Source of the DNA: Planoprotostelium fungivorum
Taxonomy: Eukaryota > Evosea > Variosea > Cavosteliida > Cavosteliaceae
Assembly: GCA_003024175.1 (NCBI GenBank)
Contig: MDYQ01000120.1
Span: 1-64,000 of the forward strand
Direction of reading: 5' to 3'
Length of the DNA stretch: 64,000 nucleotides
In this document: positions 25,901 to 37,424 of the stretch, piece by piece
Position numbering within the stretch: the stretch's first letter is position 1
Layout of the letters: each line of letters opens with the position of its first letter
Position numbers and translations under genes: made by a program
The notes under the pieces: model-generated
Told to the model about the DNA's origin: nothing
Database searches by the model: none
Seen by the model: the letters and a program-made list of their open reading frames with translations, nothing else

Positions 25901-27642
25901 TAAGATCTGCTTGACCCACACAATGTTGTTCACTACCTCAGGGAGATTCTTTCCCATCAGGGGCTGCTCGTTCTGTGTGCTCTTCGCTCCTGACACTCCC
26001 TTGCTGCGGTTCTCGAAATCGTCGCGGACGGCATCGACGTAGTTGAGGAGCTGACCGAGGAAGACTTCCCTCTCTTGGGATAGCTCCTTCGAGATGGTGG
26101 GCTGCTGCACCAGCTCCTTGTACCTCTGGTACTCTCTCAGCAGCTGGACCGTGGAGTCTCCCAGCCCAGCGAAGATCTTGCGTAACTTTCCGGCCACTCG
26201 CTGCTCGATGGGCACCATGACCTTCTCGTAGCCCTTGCTTGCGTTCTTCCAGGCCGTGTTTCCCGCTGCTCCTACGCTGAGAGAATCGAGAGAGGAGAAG
26301 GGTGAGAAGACGTTGTCCACTCGGAGTTCCTTCGAGTCATTGGGACCTAAGAGGCTCAAGAGTTGATTCTGAACTGTTCTGGCAGTGAGGATCTCTTCGA
26401 ATCGATTGGACAAGTCGGCTAAGGTAGATACAGATGCAGATTCAAATTTTCTGCTGTTCCAGGGATGTGCTGGATAGCTCGACTGATCAATTTTAGGGCA
26501 AGCAGCAGAAGGAGATTAGATCTCACCCAGTAGTTCATCAGATTCTCAACAGTCTTCACCCATTTTTCAGAGACCTGTTGTGCCTTCTTCAAAGTGTCTC
26601 GGACCTTCAATCGACATTAGAGATTTTCCGGATCGATTCATCGCGGGTCACCTCATTGAAAGACTCTGTCCAAAAACCAACTCCAGCCAATCTGGTCTGA
26701 AGAAAGTGGAACAGAGATTCGGAGATGATGTTGAATAGGAATTGCATGCGAGGTTCAGGGTATACTGCATAGCTTGTGCTTCTCCAAATGTCATCCAATC
26801 CGTTTTGTGCTGATTCTAATCCGTCTAATACATCTGAGAAGCTCTTATCGTTGATGTCGGAAAGTTCTGTTTTTTTTCAGTGGTTGGCATGTTGGCCCCT
26901 CACTGTTAGCTGCTGGCGCCAGCCGCTCTGCAAAGAGGGCAGCTCTGTCAATCACATCAGGTGACAAATCATACTTGCTAGATAAGGCGTTCCAGTAGTC
27001 GTATTCTTCTTTAATACTCTTTATACTCTGGAAGGAGTCATCCATCCTGTTGAAGGAAGGATGAAAATGAACCTAAGCTCTGTGAAGACCAAAAATAGCC
27101 CTGTCAGGTTGGCACCTGATGTGGGCTCCACGGTGATATCAATCGTAATCTGTGATTCATAAACACGAATTTCATCTCTGTTCCTTTTTTTCGTCGATAC
27201 CCTGGGTAGAAGTGAACAGAAGGAGAGGAAGGTGCCGCCGGCCAAGTGAACCGTGGTCGTATTACCTTTGGAGAGGATACTGCGACTTAGAATCTGAGCT
27301 GCCGGAAGGGAACGAAGGGGGGAAGATGAATCCAGACCCGAGTTCGTATCATTACCGATGGGATTGACATAGATGTAGCATTAGACTGAGACAGTATTGA
27401 AATTTTCGCGTATTGCAATACAAAATGCAAAAAGTCAGCTTAAATGAACAAAACACATGACTATGCCGAACAGAGATGATGCACAGGCAGAAGAAACGCG
27501 CCCACCCACAGGAGACAGTGTTTCTAGCCCGTTGTTTATCCCGCTCCAAAAAAACACGGCAAATATTGCCGATTTTCCAGCAACAGGCATCAGAAGCTAG
27601 CATATAATACTCGTGAGTTCCGTCCTCTCTTCGTTCCGCCAT
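13997..27642 (-). CDS. DYNC2H1: Cytoplasmic dynein 2 heavy chain (IFT retrograde motor)
   Basis: This is the motor heavy chain that drives retrograde transport inside cilia. Read leftward, the N-terminal tail is followed by AAA1 with GPAGTGKTESVKALG (about 22090-22127), AAA2 with GPGGSGKST (about 21158-21181), AAA3 with GPEGCGK (about 20203-20227) and a degenerate AAA4 with GKPGVGRRT (about 19048). The stalk coiled coils and microtubule-binding tip are at 17300-18330, then AAA5, AAA6 and the C-terminal domain. The cytoplasmic-2 subtype shows in [55 protein letters not shown] and WEGPEDAFSWLRGL, which match DYNC2H1 and not DYNC1H1 or axonemal heavy chains. About 18 introns split it; most are 35-60 bases and one holds a repeat. 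The start is taken as the ATG at 27640-27642 (MAERREDGTHEYYMLASD); the first 200 residues are poorly conserved and their splicing is uncertain. The stop is at 13997. Confidence 0.93.
23193..23337 (-). repeat. Short degenerate tandem repeat filling a dynein intron
   Basis: The intron between the exon ending DSPYYK and the exon starting GFADDAGTW is about 145 bases, three times the usual size here. Plus-strand positions 23231-23333 consist of variants of GGATGATGTGTGAGA and GGATGATGCATGGTGTGTGAGA repeated about six times. The array explains the extra length. Confidence 0.75.
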
Positions 27643-27686
27643 GTCTATATATCATTTCGACAATCATTCATCTTGAGTTCAATACG
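27643..27686. promoter_or_regulatory. 44-base divergent gap between dynein 2 heavy chain and Rho exchange factor
   Basis: The predicted start codons of the two divergent genes are only 44 bases apart. Any promoter and both 5' leaders must overlap each other or coding sequence, unless the exchange factor really starts at a later ATG (27738 or 27825), which would widen the gap to about 95 or 180 bases. Confidence 0.45.
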
Positions 27687-30600
27687 ATGTTGGTATGTGA
27701 TACGACGCCAGAACGTGGGGAACAGTGTTTGATTAACATGCTTCGCCCTCCTCCTCAATCCAGTGGTAGGAAGGGGACGAAAGTACCCGACGGTCTTCCC
27801 CAGATGCAAACGGCACCTGGTGGGATGGAACAGCCGGTTCATGTTCGATTTCGAATGAATGAACACGAGACTCAGTTACCCCTCTCACGTTCTGATTCGG
27901 TTCGTCTCATCCATCACAACCGAATCTTTCTGATGTAAATATATCAGATCGGAAAGATCAAGCAGAATTTGGAATTCCTCTTCCAAATGCCAGCACCACA
28001 GCAAGTCATGCAATACAATGGAACTGTGCTGAATGACTTCTCCACACTAACGGACATTCGGTACGATCCCAATCAAGCTATATTCATTTCACTGAATAAC
28101 AATGGTGAGACACAATTTCACTTCTCGTATGTTTACTCTCTCAGTGCCAGCGATGCCAATGATGCACGCCCCCGATCGTTCAAAGCAGGAAGAGAAACCA
28201 CAAAAACCACTACCGAAGGCTAATTATGATGCCAACATCAGTGATATCGTAGGACCCGTTGGTGGATACGGATACATGCAGCAGCCCAACATGGTGAGAG
28301 AGAAAGAAAGACAGGAGAGTGACGTAGAGAAGGGTGCCATGTACAATCCAATGATGATGAGAGGTCCTGTCCCATACGGAGCTCAGCCCATCTACAATCA
28401 GCCAGGTCCCATGGGAGTTCCACCCGGAATGATGTATCTTCCCATGATGCAAGGAGGGTGTGTATCTCTCATCCACACTACATCGATTCTTTCTACTTCT
28501 CCTTCTCGACACAAGAGTCAGTCTGACTCAGTGAGCAGACAACCGTACATGATGGGAGGGGGGTGGGTACACACAGGAGGAGTGGTCCATTCGAATAACT
28601 ATCCGACGAACAATGGAGGGTACAATAACGCAGGACAACAGACGGAGTACACTGGGCAACAACCCCTGCAGAACAATGTGAATCCCAATGGAACGCAGAG
28701 TCCCACGCACGACTTCTCTTCTCTCTTGGGAGGGATGCTCAACACCAACCACAGAAATTCGGGTGTCGTGCAACAGCCTCCATCCAATGCTTTCTCCTCC
28801 GGCCTCAACGCTCCTTTCGATCTCAATTCTCACACGAGTCAACCATTCAACCCTACAGTGGTCCCCCTGCCCAATCCATCGATGATGAATCCCCACTCAT
28901 CGATGATGAACCCCAATCCATCGATGAACTCGAACCCATCAATGATGAATGCTGCTCCCACCATGAACACGACTTCGTCCATGATGAATACTACTCCACC
29001 AATGATGAATGGAATTCCCCCGATGAATTCTAGCTATGTCAGCGTATCCAACATCCCAGAGGATCCATTCATCTTCAACGATGGGAAGAGTGCAGACAGT
29101 GTGAGGATGATCAGCCCACAAGAGAGAGGAAATCATGTGCAACCACAGCAGAATCCAACGTTGAGTCACCAGGTTGTCTTGCCCTCTTCGGTACAAGGAG
29201 AGACTTCACAGAAGATGCAGCTCGCCCAAGACGGACTCTCTGTCATTCCCGTCATCACTCTTGCTCGTGAGTTCATCCTTTGCATCCTTCACTCATTGAT
29301 TGTACAGCGACACAATTACAGAAGAAGGGAGCCAACGCAGGTGAGATCAAATGAACATCTGTTCAGGATGATATCTCTTTAGAAAGAGAATGATTCACAC
29401 TAGAAAGGAAATACGAACAACCGAGGACACAAGAGGAATCCATCGATGAATAGGAGTCGAGGAGGAATCAATCGATCGCAATCTCACTGGATACCGAAGA
29501 ACAGAGACTCCTTCGAGGACACTCCACAGGATGCTTCCACCAACCACGTAGCAGGTGACATGAAGAGGAGGAGAGTGAGTGAAGGAGGCAGGTTCACCCG
29601 ACCCCATTGTGACCACTGGAAACATGGCCATACAACCCACGAAGAAGATCCCTGATGAAGCCAGAGCTGTCTTGACGAGCTCGAGAAACAGAGGAGGGGG
29701 AGGAAATCACAAGAGAAATCCATCTGTGGGTAGATGGGTACCCAAGGTGGGCATCACGTCTGTCGATCGACAAGAGTATGAGATGCATCTGGGATATTGA
29801 AACGGATGAACAGGGACAGAACCACACGGAGTATTCACATCCAGTGTTACACAGTCCGATGTTAACTACCAGCTGGGCTGATTTCTCTTCTCTGACGATG
29901 CCGAAGGTGAATCTAGAGATAGAGGTGAGATCAACACGGCCATCATCTCAACTCAACAACAAACAGGAGAGTAAGAAGCTACCCACACAACAGAGAAAGG
30001 CTCTTGAGAGGAAGGAATCTCTGTTGGCTCTACCTGGTGAGACACAGGAGAGGAGAAGGAATGACACACGAGATAGTTTACAACATCAACACTTCCGATC
30101 TGAATGAGGCTCGAAACCACTACCTACAGTCGAAAGGAACGACGAACACTGCACCGATGACAACAGAGACGAATAGAGTACAAACGACGTCGCCTCTGGG
30201 AGTGAATGTACAAACACCACCACTGGGAGTGAATGCACAAACATCACCATTGGGAATGAATGGACAGACCACGTCACCATTGGGAATGAATGCACCAACA
30301 TCACCACTACAAGAGCAATTGAGGATGCAGCAACAGAGACAGAGCAGGCTGTTGGATGAGCCTTCCATTCCCAAATTGGCTGGACCTCCATCCTCTGTCA
30401 AGTCAAGGAGGGCAAATGGAGAGAGACAGGTGAGTCGTGTGATACGTGGCCCACTCTGATCTTCTCTCAACAGTCCCTGCGTCCAGAATTCAGCCAAACA
30501 GTTGCTACACTTCCCAAATCACCTGAAGTCAAGAACCTATCTGCCAACAGTTTCAGGTGAGATGCACATCTAATGAGAGACTGAGAGAAATAGCCCGTCG

Positions 30601-33600
30601 ATGTCAGCATCTCCCAGAACCCTATCGAAGCATCAATCGATCAAATCATTCGTGGGTGTCGACATCACAGCTCCCAGTGCAGAGTTAGAGGGTGAGAGAG
30701 TGCTCTCTCTCGAACTGAAGGATCTCAGATCTGTTCTCCAACTTCTTCGCCGTACCAGGATATGTACCACCCATATCAGCATTCCCCCCCGTGAGCGTGG
30801 AACCCACCAACGACTATCAATACGACTCGGACCTCTCCAACTCGACCAATTTCAGTGAAGCAGAGCGCCCAGCACCCGAAGAGGAGATCATGGGAGTGAG
30901 CAGCAGAGGAACATCCTTCAGACACATCTCCCTGGATGGTGATGGACTCACCAGTGCCATTGCCGGAAGGAAGGCCATCTTCAAGGTGGGAACACACGAT
31001 GCCAAGGGAGAGGCCAAGAGCACCGGAGGAGATGACATCACAGCCATACTCCACGGTCCTGATCTCGTACAAGCATCCATCCGAGATCACCGAAACGGTA
31101 CTTACACTGTGAGTGTACTTTTCTCTGATCAGAGATGATCGTGCGTTCTGCATCTGATGGATGTAGATCTCGTACGAAGCATCGACGAAGGGAATCTACG
31201 ATCTGTTCATCGGAATCGAGGGAACTCAAGTGGTAGGCAGTCCTTTCAGTGTCATCGTCACCGCAGGAGCAGGTAACATCAATTCACCATGAAAAGTCAT
31301 CATGATCACAATGGATGAGAGCTGACGGTAATAGCGTTTGCACCCCAATGTGTGGCAGCGGGAGAAGGCTTAGTGTCCTTCATGTCAGGAGGAGATACCA
31401 TGGTCTTTGTGCAGTCGCGTGATCAATATGGTAACCCCAGGGATATGGGAGGTGACATCGTGACGGCCAGATTGGAGGGTCCTCACACCATCGATTGTCC
31501 CATCCTCGATGCTTTCAACGGTACATACTCCCTCACTCTCAATGCACCTGTCGTTGGTATCTATCAGGTGAGATCTTCACCACTGAGAGAGAGTAACACA
31601 TGCAGCTGAGCATCTTCATGAACGGCGAGCATATCTCAGGCAGCCCCTTCCAGCCCATCTGCATGCCAGGTTTGACTTCGCCGCTCAAGTCAACGGCTTC
31701 AGGCACCGGACTCAGTGGTGGCATCGTTGGAAGCCGCTGCAGTTTCACTGTGCAGGCTTACGACAACAACGGAAACCACAAACTGAAGGGTGGTGATGCC
31801 TTCAGGTGTCAGATCATAGGTGAGACCCACTCTGATGCATTCGATTGAAGAAGAGACAGATCCGAAGGCTCTGAAGAGTGCAATCAATGCGGTGATCACA
31901 GATAACAACAATGGAACGTATACTTTCACATATAGTCCCGATCAATCGGGTCAATTTGAGATCTCTGTCACCCTCGACGGATCTCACATCAAAGGTTCTC
32001 CTTTCAGAACCAATATCGTATCCATCAACAGAAGAGATCAGGTGTGTCATCAAGAGTACTACTTCTATGATGGGTTTCTTTGAAAGTACAGAGATGCACA
32101 CAGACATACATCCGAAGGAATAGAATTAAAAAGAGACAGGATCAACCGGCTAGAAGACTACCACCCGTACCCTCAACACCGAAGAAGATGGTGCCACCAT
32201 CTCCCATACCCATCAAGCACTCGACAGAGAACATTCTGAAGATGCAGGCCATCGTGAGAAGGTAAGAGGGGAGGGAGGAGAGAGACTGACACGAACAGAT
32301 GGTTAGCCAAGAGGAAGTACCTGGACATCATGAGGAAGTACGCCCACAGATCGAAAGTGGCCTTTGAGATCTTATCTACGGAGAAGAAATACGTAGAAAA
32401 CCTGTCGATATTGAAAGAGGTGGGTGGAGAGGAGAGAGAGGAGAGTGACAGAGACAGTGCTTCTTCGATCCACTGAGAGAGTCGCTGGTGACATCGAGGC
32501 CCATTCTGTCTCACGACAAGATCGGAATCATCTTCTCCAATTTCCATCTCATTCGAAGCATCAACGAAGAGCTCTGTAAGAAGCTAGCAGATCGCATTCA
32601 GAATTGGGGTCCTCACCAGCGTATCGGTGACATCTTCGTCAATGTGGTATGTACCTCTATCCTTCTCTTCTCGTTCCTCCTTTTCTGTCTATCATCACTT
32701 GATCTATAACTGATCGTGACCGTAGGCACCTTCACTTCAGTTCAGTTACAGCCATTATGTCAATAGCTACGATCAAGCACTGAAGACTGTCTCTCTCAGC
32801 CAAGAGAAGGATCCCGGATTCAAAGAATTCTTAGACGTGTGTGACGAACGTTGACGTAGAATGACGAGAGACAGAAAAAGATGAGAGGAGAAGGATCGAC
32901 CAGAGGACCTCTCAACCTAGGATCCCTTCTGATCGCCCCCGTTCAACGGTGAGTCCACGAGAGGGAAGAGAGACTGAGAAGAACAGGCTCCCTCGATATG
33001 AACTGTTGCTATCAGAGATGGTGAAGAACACCCCACAAGACAGTGCAGATTACGAACAGATCACCATGGCCTTGATCAAGATCAAGGACGTCACCGAGTT
33101 TGTGAACAACAACAAACGAAGGGCAGAGAACCTGCAGAAGATCTTGAGCATACAGAGCTCACTCGATGGAAACATCAAGTCCTTGTTCCACCTCAACAGA
33201 AACCTCATCGACGAGGGAACCTTCTCTGTCCACCCAGGAAACAATGGAAAGAAACTGCCCAAGGTGAGAGGAACAGATGAAAGAGACTGAAGGAGACAGG
33301 CTCACGTGTACTTGTTCAATGACATGATCATGGTGGCCAAGTTGAGAGAGAAGGGAGCGGAGAAGGGAGGATACAAGTTCCACTCGATGATGACCCTGGA
33401 CAATGCATACGTTCAGGTGAGACCACGGAGAGGAGTGAAAGCTGACTGATAATGAGACACTGCCGATCAATGAGGGAGCAGCATTCAGACTGACGAGGCA
33501 GACACCAAAGGGGAGCACCGAGATGACGATCGTGTGTCACAATGCAGAGGTGAAGGGAAGAGAGGGACCTCACTGAAGGAGGACAGGTACAAAAGAAGTG

Positions 33601-33697
33601 GGTCAAGCAGATCAAGAACGTGATCATCGATGTCAATGTGAATGCGAGAGGTATTGCAAAGAAACCATCAGAAACGGACGTTCTGTTAGTGGTGTAA
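27687..33697 (+). CDS. Ubiquitin-like / filamin-repeat / IQ / DH-PH Rho guanine nucleotide exchange factor
   Basis: It probably activates a Rac/Rho GTPase at the actin cortex. The N-terminus (about 27825-28110, spliced) reads VHVRFRMNEHETQLPLS, then IGKIKQNLEFLF and QVMQYNGTVLNDFSTLTDI, a pattern of the ubiquitin-like fold. A long disordered region follows, rich in Met, Asn, Pro and Ser, with repeats such as NPSMMN (28880-29030) and SPLGMN (30190-30310). Three filamin-type Ig repeats lie at about 30890-32030, with the signatures NGTYT and VVGSPFSV, EHISGSPFQP, and SHIKGSPFRTN. Next are an IQ-like motif MQAIVRRWLAKRKYL (about 32240-32320), a DH domain with VAFEILSTEKKYVENL and LIAPVQRLPRYELLLSEM (about 32350-33150), and a PH domain with VYLFNDMIMVAKL and WVKQIKNVI (about 33300-33640). 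The TAA is at 33695-33697. Filamin-DH-PH fusions are known in amoebozoans; the ubiquitin-like start is less usual. Splicing in the disordered part is uncertain. Confidence 0.8.
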
Positions 33698-33796
33698 AGA
33701 GACCTGGGCTCTCTGCGATAAAAGTATAGTTTCGATCTACAACCACAAACTTTTGTTCCCGCCGAAACAAAATTCAAATCGAGGCTCATCAGAAAC

Positions 33797-35230
33797 ATGG
33801 GAATCTCAGAGGTAATAGAAAGATTGAGGGATCGGGCATCGCTGTTCGTATTAGTCTCTCTCGCTCTCATTCCTGTGTACCTCATCATCAAACGTCCAAA
33901 CCAGCTGGCCCTACCAACCAGAAAGAGGAGGAACTCTTTTGGAACTTATTCTTCATTAGGTAAGTGCCTATTGATCTCTTCCCTGATGTTGAATAGAATG
34001 TATGCCACAGGAGATTCTTGTGACCATCTTCTCCCATCTGAGCACCGATGATCTTTTTGCGGTCTCTTCTGTCTGCAGACTACTAAATTCCAGTGTCTTC
34101 GGCGAGCAGAAGATGTGGAAGTCACACTGCGCTAAGTCGTGGCCCGATTCTTCCTCTAGTGATCCTCATGATTGGAGATTGGAATACATCCGTCTCGGTG
34201 AGCACCGAATTCGTCTCCGTCTCTGATGATGTCAGCTCACTCTGAGAGAAAGCGTTTATATTTCAGTCCATATCAATACATGCTGGCCATTCATCCAGAC
34301 CCATCCTGGAAATCTTCAGACTGGACACAAGACTTTGTCCAATCTCTCTCAGATTCACCGAGCTGTTCTCTCTCGAACCATCGCATCGTGGATGCAAACA
34401 ATGCAACGTAGGATGATCTTTATCGGTGCTCCATTCAATTTCGACAGAATCGGACGCTACCGTTTCGTTTCGGCTGCAGACGCTGCTAAGAAGTTCAGCG
34501 GCGAAAAATGGTTGAACTCAGATCACCCTTGTCCCTATCTCCTTGATCAAGTCGGTTGGATCAATTTCGATTTAGAGGTGACAGGTCATTCATTCTCATC
34601 AACAGCAGCGATGATCACGAACTTGTCCAAGTACAACATCTGAGATACAACAGGGAAAGCTAGAAGAAGCATCTGATGTGATGTTCTCTCTCTGTCTCGA
34701 AGGAAAGGGAACGATCTGCAGATTATCAGACGGATGGTGTGCTCGGTAAGCTGACGATCGAGATCACCTCTGAACATCACCAGATCGATTGATTTATACG
34801 AATATGGTATCGGTGATGCCTTCGATGCCTCAGGACTACAAGATGGTGACCTCCTCGTCAACACTGATCCATCTGGACCTTATATGCAATCGATCTTGAC
34901 AGGTGACTTCATCCTCTGAGTGAAGGAATCTGATGATGGAGTAGAAGCAAATCGAGTGTGTCAGCAGGCGGAATTCAGTATCATTCGCCACACGATACAC
35001 AATCCTCTCAGGGCAAGATCATCACTGTCCAGAGAAGAATTGAATTCATACAAAATCAAGATGTGGACATACAACAGTGATCTCGTTGAACAAGTGAGAG
35101 GGAAGGCAAGCAATAACTGATTCGATCAGATGAAATCACCAGGGAGTTTGGGGATGAAATCCATGCTGTTGTGAAGAAGACTCACGACAATCTCTCTATC
35201 GCTCAGACTAGGCATATTCTTATTAAATAA
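33797..35230 (+). CDS. Membrane-anchored F-box protein
   Basis: The ATG at 33797 starts MGISEVIERLRDRASLF followed by one hydrophobic helix, FVLVSLALIPVYLIIKR, that could anchor the protein with the F-box in the cytosol. After the first intron comes the F-box, CMPQEILVTIFSHLSTDDLF (about 34000-34060). The rest is unrecognised but well ordered, with RKRLYFSPYQYMLAIHPDP joined across an intron to TIGRYRFVSAADAAKKFSG, then QVGWINFDLE and LYEYGIGDAFDASGLQDGD. The 3' splicing near 34580-34640 and 35095-35135 is uncertain. The favoured last exon ends HILIK at a TAA at 35228-35230 overlapping an AATAAA; a different phase would stop at 35174. It lies directly before another F-box gene of similar N-terminal layout. 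Confidence 0.68.
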
Positions 35231-35310
35231 ATGAACGACTCTCTTCGGTTACCTCGTTGTTTGTCGACTCTTTTGAATTCAAATTCAACGTACACCCAAT
35301 AAGATCTGTG

Positions 35311-36952
35311 ATGTTAGCACAAAGGGGAGTCTTTGCCATCGCTATCATCGTAGGAACAACATGGATCTATTATCGCTACCGTCGCAGGCATGACCAAAAG
35401 CCATCTCCTGCCGTCTCCGTAATCGATCTCCCATTAGATGTGCTGACGCACATCTTCACCTTTTTAGACAGTAATTCTGTCACTGCAGTGGATCAAACTT
35501 GTCAAGCGTTTCACAAGGCAACTCAAGCGGTGCATCTGTGGAAGTTCTTGTACTGCAGTGAATACAATCATACAGAGGTAGAGACAATCCATTGGAAGAG
35601 GTAAACACGTTCGATCTTCTATGATTGACATCATCAGTCACCATCAGAAGAGAAAGTTGATAGAGGCGAATTGGAGGGAATTGAATATCACATCATCAAC
35701 CTCCTTAGAGTGTGATTGTTTCCGTCGGATGATGTCTGATGGGCTGCAGCTCACATGGCATCTGTTTATTGTCTCTCCTACGATCCCACCAGTAACATTC
35801 TTTACTCTGGTGGTGGTGACGGTCTCCTATCCGTCTGGAAATTGGATCGCTGGCTCACACCAACTGTTCATCCTCTTCCACGTCCCCGTCCTGAGGTCAG
35901 TTGAACCCCTGCACCTCATTCATCTCCGCAGGTCACCCTCACTGGATCGACCTTGATCACCTGCCTCGCTCATCACAAGAGTGGGTGCAGAATAGACACT
36001 CACATCTGATCAAAGGAAGATTTCCTCTTCTGTGGTGACGCTGAGGGAAAGATTCGCAAATGGGATGTGAATCTACTGATGGGAGAGCATTCTCAAGTGT
36101 CGAGTGAGAAGAGAGAAAAGGTTGTTGGAAGGCACACGGCTGCTGTGAGAGGCTTCTCCATCGACACAGAGAGAGAACATGTAAGAATAGGCTGTCTTTC
36201 GTTATGAATAAGAGAGAAGAGAGGCTGAATGAGTCTCAGCTGTTCTCTGCAGGAGAAGATGGAATGATTCAAGTGTGGGACATAAGAGACGACCACCTCC
36301 TTTGTTCCCATCAAATCTCCACACCACTGACGGTGAGTTCACCTGCCTCTGATGCATCCCTTATCTTCCTCTGATGACTTCAGTTCGTCTGTTGCATCGA
36401 TGACCATCGTGTCTTATTCGGTACGTGGCACGACATGAACATTTGGGAGGTAGACACCGACCGAGTGATCAAAGTCAGAGAGTTTCAAGATTCAGCGTCG
36501 ACATGCAGAGTCACACACGCTCACCCACATACGTGCCACTTGACTTCGAAACACACCCACCTTCCCTCTATCATCTTTGTCTCCTTCCTCCACGACATCT
36601 ACCAATTCGATGTCTCTTCTGGACTCACTTGTCTCTTTGCGAGGGTGGAGGAAGCAAAGATCATGAACATGAGTTACGATCCTTGCTTGAAGAGGTTAGC
36701 TGTGGTGACGTCCAACGGGAGGATCTACCTCTTCGACTCTTCCAATGCAGAGGTGAATGGGCCATCGTTCGTCTGGTGGAGTGAAATGGGTCACAGATGA
36801 TATCGGCTACGTTGAAGTACACGAACATTGTCTATTCTTCGGTGTTATTCAGGGAGAAATTGATTCTGGGATCCTTTGGTACGTCCCTCGTTTGATCTCA
36901 TGAGTGACGTACAAAGCAGATGCCAGCATACAGATCTATCGTTTCTTGTAGA
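35311..36952 (+). CDS. Membrane-anchored F-box protein with WD40 repeats
   Basis: The ATG at 35311 begins MLAQRGVFAIAIIVGTTWIYYRYRRR, a single hydrophobic helix closed by a basic cluster, as in a tail-out membrane anchor. An F-box follows: VIDLPLDVLTHIFTFLDSNS (about 35420-35480). WD40 blades are seen in NILYSGGGDGLLSVWKLDRW, LFCGDAEGKIRKWDV, LFSAGEDGMIQVWDIRDD, VLFGTWHDMNIWEV and a last blade ending DASIQIYRFL; perhaps six or seven blades in all. This is the usual make-up of an SCF ubiquitin-ligase receptor, here apparently tied to a membrane. The TAG is at 36950-36952 after a short terminal exon. The substrate is unknown. Confidence 0.8.
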
Positions 36953-37424
36953 TTGTTTGGTGTACATACAAAGGCTACACCTCCGAATCAAAGAGAGAGG
37001 AAGAAGAGTGTCGATGGAAAAATAGGAAGAGGATGAAATTAGAGTGTTTTAGATTCAGATATGAATGTCTATTGCGGATGGTTGTCTACAACATAGGTAT
37101 TAATACACTGTTCGCGGGTGTCGGTTGAATATCGAGCGAGCATCAAGTCGCCTGCAAATGGGTCAGCGTCTGAGCAAACTCACCGACACAGAGAGTAGAA
37201 CAAAAATTAATTTAATATATGAAACGACCGCTGTCGTGTTGTTGGTCTGGAAATGGAAATGTTCCCAGAATGCGATTGGTTTCAGAAAAGTGATCGCACA
37301 ACTTTCCCTCGTCGAGGCCAACGGCGGCAGCCGGACCACGTAGCTCTTCGAGCTACACTCTTATTATTATTATATACTGCTTACTTAGTCCACTCCGAAA
37401 CATCACCTGATCTGGTTTTGTGAA
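36953..37424. other. Intergenic with a perfect hairpin
   Basis: No protein-coding signal was found in 472 bases. At 37340-37356 a perfect inverted repeat (GTAGCTC and GAGCTAC, 3-base loop) is followed by an ATT/TTA run at 37361-37374. This could mark the 3' end of an unrecognised RNA or be chance. No tRNA or spliceosomal RNA consensus was found. Confidence 0.35.

Noticed and set aside
13997-27642. Reading the heavy chain as cytoplasmic dynein 1 or an axonemal dynein
   Set aside because: The AAA2 block (DMDTREWFDGVLT, then [17 protein letters not shown]) and the C-terminal WEGPEDAFSWLRGL are of the IFT dynein 2 type.
33328-33891. 187-codon minus-strand open frame
   Set aside because: It lies opposite the PH domain exons of the filamin exchange factor and the start of the next gene.
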